This document shows, one piece after another, positions 47,356 through 59,749 of a stretch of 64,000 bases of DNA (positions are counted from its first letter, which is position 1; each line of letters starts with the position of its first letter). A program made the translations under genes and the position numbers. Source of the stretch: Typhlomys cinereus (Eukaryota > Chordata > Mammalia > Rodentia > Platacanthomyidae); contig JALPQD010000223.1 of assembly GCA_023101885.1 (NCBI GenBank), positions 2,777,866-2,841,865 of the forward strand, in the 5' to 3' direction. The notes beneath the pieces were generated by a model. It saw only the letters and a list, made by a program, of their open reading frames with translations. It made no database searches and was not told where the DNA came from.

Positions 47356-50300
47356 AGAGCAATTCAGTTTCTAGAAAGGAGGCAGAAGAACGTAAGTAGG
47401 TTATAAGGACAGACAAGCTTCAGGGAGAGGTCGGGATGCCATGCGGCTTCTCTGGGAGACGTCACTCATGTCAGAACAGTTCCACGTGCACCGATAGGTG
47501 GCTCCATGGCAGAATCTTGCTTAACCTGCCTAACTCCCTGGATCTCATCCCCAGTGCTACACAAATATGAGTGAAGAAATTTCAGTGGAGATTTGGTACA
47601 GAATTTGAAAGGGTAGTGCTGAGAACTAAGTGGAAAGGCAGAAGAGACAGGATTAGCTCTCTTTGGAAGGTCAAGCCTAGTTAGAGGAATGGCTGAGCTG
47701 GCTGAGCAGGCAAGAGGTGGAGGACAGGTGGCATACAAGTGGGGACAGAGGACATTGTAGGTCTTAGCATGTGACATGAGGGGTTTTTAATAGTGAAAAG
47801 GAGAAAGCTGAGCAGTGGCTAAAGACCCGGAAAGGAAGGACAGTCCCAATTCCTCAGTAGCAGAAAAAGAAGACTGAGTGGGGAGCAAGTCTTAGATAGG
47901 CAGAGGCTCTGAGAGCAGAGGAAGCAGAGAGACAAGACATTACAAGGAGTCAAGATTGTTCCTGCAGGAGTCATTAAAATAAGGAAAAGCATGCTGGCAG
48001 ATTGACATTTAGATAAATAAGTCATATACCATCAATATAGTACTTGTTCTATTTATAGAATGATACTATATTAAACACCAAAATGATACGAAACAAATTG
48101 CCTGTTTTAAATATGTTAAAAATACTTTATCTATGGCCATGTTTTCCTAAAAAGGCTGGCTGCTCCTGAGTTGACCCTGTAATATGCTCTGAAAGCTACA
48201 CTAAAAGAATAAACTTGTGATATTTATTTGCTGATTAATTTACTTTCTGCCTGCCTTCTTCTGACTACAAAAAATATTTGCAGCCACTGTAACTTATGAT
48301 TTCAAGGCCAGGTGCATGGAGTTTGATAAAGTCTCCTTTTGTACATGCCTAGAAAACTGACTTCAGACACTTATCACACTACTTTTAAAATCCAGCGTAT
48401 TAATTCTCCAGTGCACTTGGAATTCTGAAACTCTAATCTGCTAGTTATTACATGAACACCATGATACAACTTGAGATAAAACTTCAGTGAGATAAAACCA
48501 GATAGGCAATTTAATGAAGTTCAAATCATTAGAAAGTATGAATTAAGACAGTTCCAAGACTCTTTTGCCTGATGTGCTTTCAAGTGGGTTTCAGCATCCT
48601 GACAACTCACAGTTATTGCCATAACTGAACTTTCCAAAGAAAAGGCCTGAATAAAGAAGAGATCAAAGAAGAGAACTTCCTATAGATGGCACCAGGAGCC
48701 CTGGAGTCCTGGTCCTCATGTGTCACAATGTCTTTTTGAGCTAATATTTAATTCACATGTACTAATTTTCTGGGTCTCAATGTCAAAACTTTGCAGAGAA
48801 CATCAACAACATCAACTACAAACTGCCTATACAAGTTTGTAGTTGCACATGGCTTGAGTTGATTGCGCATGTGATGCTAATCTGTCTAGGGTACCAGTCT
48901 TCTCTCAAAACCACTGATGAAGTAAGTACTTGAATTGTGCCAGGGTAGATGGCAATGATTCAACTCTTGCAGCAAAATGATTTGGCTTTGAATCTCCAGT
49001 GTACTAGCTGCCATATGTTCAGCTCAAGTTATCTGTAAGTCAGTCAAGGCACATCTAAAATGAGGATCTCACACCATTTTCACAAAACAATACAAATATC
49101 AACCAGAGAACTAGACAGGAAGAATGAGTTCTGGAATTCTATTGCACAGGCGATGGCCACAGTTAACAAGATTCTACAAGAGAAGATTTCAGCTGTAATT
49201 TAAAAATCTGCTATTTTATCAATCCATAAGTATATTTTAGACACAGTCACCACTACTACAGACTTTCAGCTTGAATTCTAAAGGAATAATGCTGCAGTAA
49301 ATACAGCTGTTCTACTGCCTGGAGACACTAGCTGTAAAATACAACCATAGCCCAGTTTTCTTTCTCCATCCTTCATTTCTCTCTCTCACTCTCTCTTTCT
49401 CTCTCTCTCTCTCTCACAAACACATACACACGCACAGGCACATACACACATGCACACACACACACACACACATGCACACACAAATGTATACAAAGACAAT
49501 GAAAGTGATCAGATATAAGTTTTACGACCACTTCTCTCTTCACTTCAGCATACTGTTATGTTTTGTGGTTTCACTTTGCCAACTGTATTATAACCTTGTC
49601 CTTTTAATGTGTATTTTTCAACACACTCTTAAAATTATCTTAAGGGAAATGCACAGAACGTCTCATAAAATTAAACCCATAAAAATATCATTCACTTACA
49701 AGCAAGTTCTTCAGAAAGAGCTCACCAAACTTGTGAAAGTATTCAGGTTAGTGTTTATGAGGTTGTCCTTTAAAAATACACATGAGGATATGAATCAAAT
49801 TTGGGAGATCCTGCCATTTGTGTAGAAACCAAAAAAAGTTCAATACTGCCAGCTCTGGGGTGTATGTAGTGTGTGGGGGTGGGAGGAAATGAGCACAAGC
49901 TAAGGTGACCGAGATGTCTTGAGCAACATTTTCCCAATAAAAAATGTGCTTGTGTTCTTTTGAGAAAAGAAAAAAGGAAAGTAACTTCACTTTTCTTATT
50001 TTCCAGAATTTGTAGATCTGCAAGAGTTTCAGCAGAACTTCTTGGCATGGAGCTTTTCCTTATGACACTTCCTCAGGCACTTTTTATGACATGACAATTA
50101 TGTTCCATGGCTTGTGACTGTCTTTACTCGAAGCATAAATTCCATAATGACAGCAGCACGTGAAAAACTGTTATTTTCACTTGTAAAAATTAAGTAGAGG
50201 CATGGGAGACATTTTGTCAGTGAGAAATCTTACGAAAAAGGAAGCTCAAGGGTATTTTTAGTAATTACTTGTGATAGCAGCTGAACTTTTGCTCTCCCTG

Positions 50301-50504
50301 ATAAAGGTCAAATATGAAATTCAGACAAAATACTACAATGTTTATTTATCAAATGGAGGAACCATATGGTTGGCAGTTCTTCATTTTCGATGCAATTGAT
50401 ATAAATATACCATATTCAATATATTTCTAATTTTATTTATAAATCTTCATCTCACCCTAAGTCACACATTTTAAATTTTTCGGCTTGGGCTATGCAGTCT
50501 AGTG
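47356..50504. other. No gene seen
   Basis: Unique sequence with a simple repeat at 49.4 kb. 48.95-49.07 kb may hold a very old SINE but cannot be assigned. Confidence 0.6.
49376..49480 (+). repeat. (TC)n then (CA)n compound simple repeat
   Basis: An imperfect (TC)n (49376-49415) is followed by interrupted CA repeats. The junction resembles the tail of a decayed SINE. Confidence 0.85.
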
Positions 50505-50640
50505 GCTAATCAGCTTTCTCTTAGCTGGTTCTGGTGGGGCACTGCAGCAACTCATGAGGCTGAGGCTGAGGCAGAAGGAATAACTGAGTCCAAGAGTTCA
50601 AAGACAACATGGTGAACCCTTGCCTCCATTCAAAATCAGG
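50505..50640 (+). repeat. B1-like SINE remnant
   Basis: The order agctggttctggtggggcac, 'caactcatgaggctgaggct', 'ccaagagttcaaagacaaca' follows the Alu/B1 core. Confidence 0.6.
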
Positions 50641-51356
50641 AGAGGAAAATGGGTAAATCTCCACTTCCTGTTATACAATTTGCCTCCTATTTGTACATGT
50701 GGAAAAATGCAAGCATTTCACACACTGCTATTTTCACTTAGAGGTCAGAAGAAACCAGGAGGAGTCTAGTGCAGGTCACCAGGTCACACATATAGGAGAA
50801 AGAGGCAAGGCACAGACTTCCTGAATGTCTTCCCTTGGTTTCTTTCCCCTGTTCTCTCCAGAGACAGCAGTCACTTTCCCAAGTATTGTTCCCTCATCTC
50901 CTTCTACCCTCTCAAAGGTCATAGTTTTATCTCCTACTTACTTTTTGTTTTTAAATCTAAGATCTCTTGAATCATTGGTCCAAAAAAGCATCTATGGAGA
51001 TTCTCACATGCAAAAACTTGAAGTGGGTTAAAGGGCAACAATTGGAAGGAGGTTCCAGGTCTATTTAAAGGAGTTGGGCTACCTACAAAGCTGCCACAAT
51101 GGAGAGGGCGCCTTGGCTGCCCCCAGGCCTCTGGGGGAGAACTGATGCAGCTCAGTTTCCAACCATGGAGCTTTTCTTCAGAGATGTACTTTTCACTGAT
51201 AAATATTGGGATATTACATTCACACACAAGAATGTCTGACTAATTTCTTGGCACGCATCAGGATCCCTGAGGTTTAAATCTGAACCAGCTGACAAGCAAT
51301 CAATACACATTTAAAGAATGCAGCATATTTCTAAGTGACTTTTTAAAAAGCCAGAG

Positions 51357-51376
51357 AGTGAGAGATAGAGCGAGAG

Positions 51377-51427
<51 letters not shown>
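51357..51427 (+). repeat. (GA)n microsatellite
   Basis: About 30 GA units with a few C interruptions at the left. It is a pure purine strand. Confidence 0.95.
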
Positions 51428-51430
<3 letters not shown>

Positions 51431-51931
51431 TGCAAATTTGAGGTATTAAGTAGAATGAGACAAAGCTGTCTTCACTCTTGGTTTCCAGCAGACACACACT
51501 GTGTACAATTCATAGATATTTAGTGGGGTGGCTCCCATTTCTTTAAATTAAATTTTATTATTTTATTTTTTCTCTAATGCTTTGGCTGCACTAGAGATAT
51601 AAAACTGCATTTGAGGGTCATAAAATGCCGAAACCCAAAGAAATTAGGCATGTTGAGCATTTAGCTCAGGGAAGGTGCAAATCTTCATGGAGTAGAGAAC
51701 ACCATCGTTGGGGGGGGGTGCGAATGACCTCACAAGGAAGTATCTCTGCAGCTCGTTTACACCCAGGCCAGTAAAGAAGAGAGGACAGTGTTTGGCTTTG
51801 AAATGACTGTCTGCATTTCCAGATCACAAAAAAATAGGAACCTGAATTTGGAGGGAAAACTAGAAGTCATCAGTAGATCATTATTATATTTTCACTCAGA
51901 GGTACAGTGCAACCTAAAAAAAACCTTCTTT

Positions 51932-52222
51932 TGGGCTGAGAAGAGGACACAGGAGCTAAAGTCTCTGCCTCACAAGCAAAAAGACCTGAGTTTAAATCGC
52001 CAGAGCCCACGTAAAAGAGATCAGGTAGATATGGCAGTGTTTGCTTTTCCAGGCCTAGAAAGTGGAGCCTGGGAAACCCAGAGCAAATCAATAAGGTGGA
52101 AGAGCAATTCATGATGATTCCTGATACTTCTTCAGCTTCCACAGGCACATATGCTTAAGTGATCTCTTGTACACATGCCTGCACACACATGTACACATAC
52201 ACACATACAAGTAAGAAAAAAG
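51932..52222 (+). repeat. B2-like SINE, older copy
   Basis: The head gggctgagaagaggacacag, B-box-like 'gacctgagtttaaatcgcca' and a CA-rich tail match the plus-strand copy at 58.5 kb. Confidence 0.8.
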
Positions 52223-53929
52223 AAAGACTTCCCTTATGCCTGCCCAACAGATGGCAATATTAAGAAAAGAGAAACTGAGGCACAGCACTTTCAGGAAGGG
52301 TTCTGGTAATGCTCGTGTTCTTCATTCTCCAGTGCAGGCCTCCGAGTACTGATGCCACAAACACACGTGCTTGATTTATTACACTACGGATTCTCTGTTC
52401 CACCAAATGCCACTCACTTCCTTTTTGAAGGGAGGAAGGCAGTTTTCTTTCATTCTTTTAATTCCCAGTTCTCGCAGACTATATTAAAACAAATGAAAAA
52501 CGTTCATTGTAAATAAATACATGTCATACATGCAATCAGATTGGGTATCCGAGACCCAGGTCTTAATGCTATCACAGCCTAGTCCACAAAAATGTATTCA
52601 ATCTGGGGGAGAGGATGCAGCACGGAACAGCCAAAAGTCCACCTTAGTTACTGGCGATCTCAGGAGATTTGTGACTGTCTTCCTGGAAGTATCCCTTGTT
52701 CCCTATTTTCCTGGCCAACATGTGTCTTCCTGGACTGTAACTCCGAGCAAAAGAACACCTGGGCTTACTGAGGAAGGACTTGGAATAAAGGTACAGGGAA
52801 TACAAAGACAGTCACCCCATCCCATGGACAAACATTCCTCTGTTCTTCTGTACAGAACACTAATGACACTTCACCCTCATTCTTGGCTAATGGTTTCATT
52901 CAGATACATCAGTGGAAAGAGAGGAAGAAAGGTTCTTGGTTTGTCTCCATGTGGACGTGAAAAGATTTATAGCCCTTCACTAGGTTTTTGGCTGACTGTA
53001 TCTTCCCAGCTGCTGTTGAAAAGGTATCCATCCATTAGTCTCTAGGTAAACACTCACGGCATTTACTGCAGTTGCAATATAAATTACAGACACAGAGAGC
53101 ATTCTGGTTTATGTGATGCGCCCTGACACCTCCATGTAATACGCTTCAGAAGTGGAAAGTTCAATGAAAGAAAGCACTGGGGGAAAAACGAATGAGCCAG
53201 CTGCAAATGCTATCAGATAATAGCACGTGTGATGCTGGACAAATGAGGCTATCTTACTTTATGCTCTTAATACTGGACAAGTGAAAGTGGGATGATGGGA
53301 TAAAAGAAGAATGTTCTTGCTAATAGTTTAACGTAGACAATTTTGCATTTCTAATCAGGCTTAATGGGTCGTTTCTAATAAGGCTGAGGTAGAGAGTTTA
53401 TCTACAGTATTTAAAAGACTGGGGAAGACAAGGCCATTGCAATACTACAAGAGGAGCTTTTTTTCGACTCTTTCAGGCCCCCTCACTAGATCACTTGTGA
53501 CAGAAAGGGCTAATCTCTCCAGTTTCCAAAGAAACTGCGTTTTAAAGAAGCTCAATAGAGCAGCAAAGATAGATGATAGAGAGTAGGTATGCTTGCCCCA
53601 AGTGAGATCTTGAATTTGCAAGTCAGGCAGGGCAGTGTCCCAAGCAAGGGATGGGCAGAGCATTATTAATCATGGGACTCTTCTGTCACCGTGAATCGAA
53701 GATATATGAGCTCAGCATAGTCACTGAATGAGGGTCTCTCTACCTTTCCAAGACCACACCACTGTATTCCTAAAACAACGGATGATAATAACACACACAC
53801 ACACATGCACCCATACCCCCCACATATTTATATATAAAACATTTTCTTCTATATGTATATACCAAGTTAAAGTTTAATAGGTAAAGCAAGAGATTTATGA
53901 CAGTAGTACTTATAGAGAATAATCATAAC
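52223..53929. other. No gene supported; 174-codon open frame of unknown status
   Basis: The plus-strand frame 52521-53045 is the longest here not explained by a repeat, but it has no recognisable domain, no Kozak-type context that stands out and no flanking exon signals. A short (CA)n lies at 53791. A possible MIR scrap (gaaactgaggcacagc) is at 52269. Confidence 0.55.
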
Positions 53930-54105
53930 AATATATTGTGTGAATGTATGAATGTGTGTTTGCCTGAGTGCCACGTGCAGCACATGCAGAGGTCAAAGGA
54001 CAAAAGTCGGGTGTTCTTCCTTGCTTGTTTCAGACTGAGTCTCTTTTTTGTTGCATAAATGAGTGTAGCTGGCCTGCAAACTTCTGAAGATTCTGCTCAT
54101 TTCCA
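53930..54105 (-). repeat. B4/B3-like SINE fragment
   Basis: The segments 'gcacatgcagaggtcaaagg' and 'agctggcctgcaaacttctg' are antisense SINE blocks. A young B2-like SINE sits against its right edge. Confidence 0.55.
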
Positions 54106-54113
54106 GTAGACTT

Positions 54114-54322
54114 TTATGTAGAACCACGGACGAATTCGGGAACCACCATTGATGCCTCCACCTTCTCCTTGTTTACTCTGCCCCGGGATTCACAGGCTCC
54201 GCCCTACTAGGACCAGAAACGCAGTCCCCCCCCCCCCCCGCTTCCGCCCGGCATCTATACATGGGGGTCTAGGATCCAAACTCAGGACCTTTGCTTAACC
54301 CCTGAGCCACCTCTCCAGCCCC
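54114..54322 (-). repeat. B2-like SINE, young subfamily, tail and hairpin lost
   Basis: It matches the 26.2 kb copy from 'gtagaaccacggacgaattc' to 'gagccacctctccagcccc'. It lacks the CA tail, contains an extra ~15 bp and a C14 run near 54225-54238, and has lost about 18 bp that form the internal hairpin. Confidence 0.88.
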
Positions 54323-54699
54323 GTGATGTCTCTTTTCTGAAGAATGAATATCTCTTGTGGGGATCTTGGCTTATTTTTTGTCAGAATAGTTCTAACATAA
54401 GAAATTGAAGTGTCACTATTTGTTTTCTCTTCTCTTCTTTCCTTGTTTAAAGCAATACATTCTTGCAAACCTTCCTTGAACGTATGAAGGTAGAGCTTGC
54501 TTTGGAATGTGCTCTGGAGACTGGATTCATTGAGGTTGCTTTTTAAATTTACACCTCAAATTTGTTTTCCATAAAAAATAAACAGAAGTCCTGAAACTTC
54601 TGGGAGGCTTTTGGCTGGCTTCACAGCAAGCTACAAATAAGAAAATCATTTAGCATTCCAGTCAGCATTCCCAGTGTGCTGCCACGACACCTGGCCCCT

Positions 54700-54755
54700 G
54701 TCTTCTCTGGACAGCCCTGGAGGTGTGAGTAGCTTCTAAACTTGTTTAAAATTCT
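54700..54755 (+). repeat. Local direct repeat, copy 1
   Basis: The segment gtcttctct...agccctggaggtg...agcttctaaacttgtttaaaattct recurs at 55286-55343 at about 85% identity. Diverged antisense B1-like text precedes both copies. Confidence 0.8.
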
Positions 54756-55285
54756 GCTTCAACGTGCAGCTCAGTTAACTCTCCTGGCCAAGGAAAAGTA
54801 AAGGTCTGGAACTGAGTTGTGAGATTCACCAAGACAAAGAGGCCAGGGCTGGAGTTCTCATGGCTGAACACAAGAAGAATGCAATCAGATGTCATCACAA
54901 CAGGCGATCAAAAACTTAATCCAATGGAACATACCTTGCTCGAGATAAAAAAAAAAAACAAAGCACTGGAAATGATACTTCACGTTCTGTTTGGAAGAAA
55001 AGAATGGGACAATGTGCAGACACAGCCGCAAGCATCCCCTCCAGTCGGGAAATACCTCTGGCAAGACCCCACAGTGAGACCTCTGAGGGATTCTGTCCAT
55101 GGTGTTGAGCACCACTTAGAGACCACCTTCTCTTTGTCAGCGGTCCATCGTTGCTGTTTTGTTTGTTTGCTTGATTGTTTGTGTTTCAGGCTGTTGCTAT
55201 CCAGCACCGGCGGCCTCAAAATCACAATGGACCTGCCTGGGTCTCCTGAGTCCTGGGGTCACAGGTGTACAGCCACCATGCTGGT

Positions 55286-55343
55286 GTCTTCTCTGTGAAA
55301 AGCCCTGGAGGTGAGAGCAGCTTCTAAACTTGTTTAAAATTCT
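55286..55343 (+). repeat. Local direct repeat, copy 2
   Basis: Partner of 54700-54755, 586 bp downstream. It is preceded by a B1-antisense fragment (55225-55285, 'cctgagtcctggggtcacag'). Confidence 0.8.
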
Positions 55344-55577
55344 CTCATAGTGTACTCTGATTTGTTCACAGTGAAAACTCCTAAACTCCATGATCCAGCT
55401 TACTGTCACCATTAGCTAAAAATTATATGTAATGACCAGGAGATGGCACAAAGTTAAACATGGCTCCTTGAAGTGTCCTAATGGAGCCAGGTTGCCGAAG
55501 AGAATGAATGGGAGCTTGACTTCTGTTTGGTTGGTGCTCCACGGACTCTGGATGCTACACTTCAAGCTGAAAGAGAC

Positions 55578-56018
55578 CTGTTACAGTTATCCTGCATTAC
55601 TGCTGATAAGTTAATGATAAGTTAAAGGAACAAAAGGCTTTCTTTTCGCTTACAATAATTCCATTACAGCTCTTAGACTAGCTTGGCAGAAAGTTCACAT
55701 CAGCATCAGTAGCTGAGGGAACTGACCACACCACATGCAGGTAGCCACAGGACTGCTGAGAGAGGGATGATCCCTCCTCACCAGGTTAGCATGTCTGGCC
55801 AAGTGTACCCAAGGATGGCAATTTCCCTAACCAGCTCTCTCCATCTTATTCACTTGCCCAGGGACCAGCTCCACCTACCAGGGGCTGAGCCTTTCCTATC
55901 AACTAGACAGTCTCCTGTAGGCTTGCTAGGGGTGAAACTCAACCACTAATTTTTTACAAATGTGTCCAGAGCTTGAACCCTCAAATGCTTAGTTGATACT
56001 TGTATCCAACTATGACAG
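55578..56018 (-). mobile_element. hAT-like non-autonomous DNA element, near full length
   Basis: Ends CTGTTACAGTTATCC and the complement of CTGTCATAGTTGGAT are inverted repeats. It is 441 bp, close to the 18.0 kb (437) and 57.8 kb (423) copies. Confidence 0.75.
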
Positions 56019-56991
56019 TCTATTCCTTATCATCCTGACACAAAAACACATTACCTTTAAGCTATAAATTTCCAGCCCTTGTTCCCAAAGGTGTTGTTAC
56101 ACTTACCTTAGGGTGTAAAATACATTCAACTTATTAGTTCTAAAAATCCAATATTAAAAGTTTTCAAAGTCTAATTTAAAAATTTCAATGATTAAAAGTT
56201 TAATCTATAAAAGATTAGAACAGAAGTATCATTTTTAAAAAGTCCAAAATCTCTTAATGATAAAATGTTCTGTTAAATAACATCAGGTAAAATATTTCAG
56301 CATAGAATAAATATTAAAACAGAAGCGTTAGGAGAGAGCAAGAAAATATCAAAACTAAAATCTAGCAAATCAAATACCATACCCTTTAGCTTAATGTCCA
56401 TCTTCTGTTGTTCATTATGTAGTCAGAGGAGCTCAAAGGTTCTGGATAATCCCAGTCCCTTTCTACAGCTCAAATTTGCACATGCAGCTTTTCCCTGGAC
56501 CAAGTCAAATCTGCACTCGTAGCCATCCTCAGCATACATCCCACGGTTCTAGCATCTCCAACAACATTCTGGGTTCATTTCTGAGCTGGTATCTTCACCT
56601 TCTTTTGCAGGAACCCAAAACGGTCACTTTGTAGCACGTGTCAGTTGCCCTTCATGAGCTCCTCAATTGTGCATCAAAACCATTACCACCTGGACAATAC
56701 TGTGGAGCTCTGCACAGGGTCGACACATAGGTTGAACCAAATATAACTTTGCCCATGTGAACCACAGATGTATCATTTTTTTGTGTGCTAACTCTGGAAA
56801 AAAAACCTTTTTCTAGGCAACTAAAACTTTTAAAGGGCAAGAAATGGCTTCAACTTAGGCTTGTATTCCTCAGAGGAATCTGGGTTTTTAAAAACACCAA
56901 GTCTCCATATGGTGGAATTCATTTCTTCCTCCATTCCAGAGCAAAACACTAGGTTTTTATTCAATGATGTTAATCCGTCTTATAATCACAG
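56019..56991. other. No gene seen between DNA-transposon copies
   Basis: AT-rich sequence without a recognisable element. Confidence 0.6.
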
Positions 56992-57422
56992 TGTCATAGT
57001 TAGGCACAGATGTCAACTTGATGGTTGAGGGTTTGAGCTCTGGGCACATTTGTGAAGAATTAGTGGTTAGGTTAAGCCCAGAGCAAACCTGCAGGAGATT
57101 GTCTAGCTGATGGGGAAGGCCCAGCCTATGGTGGGTGGGACTAGGCCCTGAACAGGTGAATAAAATACCGAGAGCTGGTTGAGGAAGGCGGCATCCTTCT
57201 GTTCACTTGGCCAGACATGCTGGTCTGGCAAGTAAGGATTGTCCATCTCTCAGCTGTTATGTGGTGATGATGTGGCCAGTTCCCTCGGCCCTGACGTTAG
57301 TGTGTCCTCTCCTGTCAAGCTGGACTGAGAACTGTAACCAGACGGTCAGTAAGGAAATAAATCCCTTGTTCCCTTAAGATGTTTGATAGTCATTTATCAG
57401 CAACCATGCAGGCTGACTGCAA
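56992..57422 (+). mobile_element. hAT-like non-autonomous DNA element
   Basis: It starts tgtcatagttaggcacagat and contains 'ggtgggtgggactaggccct' and 'gccagacatgctggtctggc'. This is the complement of blocks in the 55.6 and 57.8 kb copies. The right end 'ccatgcaggctgactgcaa' is diverged. Confidence 0.72.
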
Positions 57423-57752
57423 CACACAGCTACCCTGCTGTCTGCCCTTTCCTCATTTGAAATTTCAAGTCTGCCAATACAGCTCTCTTCTACCAAGCAA
57501 ACTAGTCCATTATCTTTAAATTCAGTTTTACCAAAGTCCTTGTTTCCTTCACTACAATTCGGGCCCAAATAAGTCACAGTTCTCTCAGCATCATTATCTT
57601 CCAAACAGCCACTAAATTCTGCTCACTGGTTTTTATAACCCACAAACTCAAAATCCTTAAAACATTTCCAAGTTTCTCCAATAAAACTGTTCAAGATCTA
57701 GAAAAGTCACATAGCCAGATCAGCAACATCGCCATTTCTCTGGTACCAAATT

Positions 57753-58175
57753 CTGTCATGGTTACTCTGTATGTTACTGATAATTCATGACCAAACAATT
57801 TATAGGGGACCAAGGAGGTTTTATTCTGTCTTAAGATTCTTGGCTAAAGTTCTTTGTCCAGATTGGTAGGAGAGTCCACAACAATACCAGGAGCCAAGGG
57901 AACTGGTCACACCAAATCCATTTATCCACAGGACTGCCGAGAGAGGGAAAATCATTATTTGCCAGACCAGTATGTCTGGCCAAGTATATCTACCAGATCC
58001 CTTCATTTTAATCACCTGCCCAGGGTCTATTCCCACATATCATAGGCTGGAATTTCTCCAATAACTAGTTTCCTGAAGGGTTGCCAGGGACCTAATTCAA
58101 TCACTGATTGTGTATGAATATGCCCAAAGTGCAAATCTTCAACAGTCAAGTTGACACCTATGTCTGATTATGCCA
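57753..58175 (-). mobile_element. hAT-like non-autonomous DNA element, inverted partner of the 57.0 kb copy
   Basis: It opens ctgtcatggttactctgtat and closes 'gtctgattatgcca'. It lies head-to-head with the plus-strand copy 330 bp to its left. Confidence 0.72.
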
Positions 58176-58484
58176 AGACCTAAGGAATTTCCTTCTAATT
58201 TTGAGACTGAATATTTACTGTGGCACCCTAAAATACTTAGGGGTTGTGTTCTTTCAGCAGTCTGTGCTCATGACAACATCATTGCATCTTCCCGCATGTT
58301 CATGGTGGTTGGGAGGTTTATGTAGGGAGACTATAGTCAAAGTTTACCTGCCTGTGGCAAAGATTTGAGAGATTACTAAAACATCTAGATGCTACTTCCC
58401 CTTCCAGCAATGTTGCTTCGTGGTAATGCTGTCTCATCAGCTCCCTGTGCTGAGCAAAAGCCATTTTAAAATAGGCCTGCATTA

Positions 58485-58653
58485 GGGCTGGGGAGATGGC
58501 TCAGGGATTAAACCCTTTGCCTCAGAAGCCATATGCTACATAAAAACTTCCAGTGGAAGTGGTGTTGGTTTGCATTTCTGACCCTAGAGGAGGGAGCCTG
58601 GGAAGCAATAGGAAGATAGAGCAATCCAGGATGATTCCCAATGTCACCCTTTT

Positions 58654-58701
<48 letters not shown>

Positions 58702-58709
58702 GCACGCAT

Positions 58710-58740
<31 letters not shown>

Positions 58741-58750
58741 CACATACACC
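58485..58750 (+). repeat. B2-like SINE with long (CA)n(CACG)n tail
   Basis: The head gggctggggagatggctcag is followed by 'gaggagggagcctgggaagc' and a (CA)n(CGCA)n tail (58656-58741). Flanks cctgcatta and cctgcaata are a likely target duplication. Confidence 0.85.
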
Positions 58751-59735
58751 TGCAATAATTTAGGGAGCCAAAGTGGACTTACACAAATTAGACATTTTCC
58801 CCCTCATTCTGCCCATCTCACGGGTTTTCTTACTTCTAAACTCTGGGAATTTCTAAGCACCTAATCTTCCAAAAGTACAACTGATCTTCCTTAGGACATT
58901 TCTAATATTCTAGCGGTCTGCCAGATCCTTGTCCTCTCTGACATTTTCTGACTTTTGCTCCTTGCTCTCAAAAGTGTTGTTTGGCTTAAAGAATGGTATG
59001 GTAAGTAAAGGCATGTGAGAAATCTTCCTTTTAAAATGGCTTTAATTCAATGGGCTGTGACACAAAGTGGCTTTCAGAGAGCAAAGTAGTGGGTTAAGAA
59101 ATGGTTTGTGACGCAGATGAGTTGCAAATCTCTCTCATCTGCGGGGGGCAATTCTGGCTTCTGTCAATAACATCTGAGATGATATGTAAGGTGCAATTTT
59201 ATAAACTTCATAAAGGAACAGGAAATAAGGCAATTATGGAATGACAGAGAGAGTATGGAAGCTGGGATCAGAAGAACAGTGGTGAAATCCTCCTTGATCT
59301 GTAGCCTAGTTCTGACTCAGCTGTGGCCTCACCTTTCTCCTTTGTGTGATGAATAACCAATGCCTGCTCATCCCCATGGCTCTCAGCACAAAGTGAAACA
59401 ACAGTGCGAAGCATGCTTTGTAAATAACTATGTGTTACGAAAATATGGAGCATAAAAGGGTTAAATTAATACATTAGACATCTAATAGGTATTAATAGAA
59501 GCAAGGTTTAACCACAACCAAACACCTATTTTAAGTACTGACTCCTGCCAGACATTCAGGGCCAGACAGAGGAAGGAAAGGCTATAAATCAGGCTTGAGA
59601 AGCCTCCTAAGGAAGTCAGCACAGAGTGTATTTTTTACTTCTGGTTTTAATTAGTTTCAAACAATTTCACAAAATATTAAACATTAATTATTTAGAGTTT
59701 ACCTGTGATAAATGGAATATGTGGTTCTGAAAGAT
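58751..59735. other. No gene seen
   Basis: Unique sequence up to the L1 target duplication. Confidence 0.65.
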
Positions 59736-59749
59736 AGCAGTAAGCATTT
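59736..59749 (+). repeat. Left target-site duplication of the inverted L1
   Basis: A 14 bp exact match to 60813-60826 (agcagtaagcattt), directly before the T-rich tail. Confidence 0.9.
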
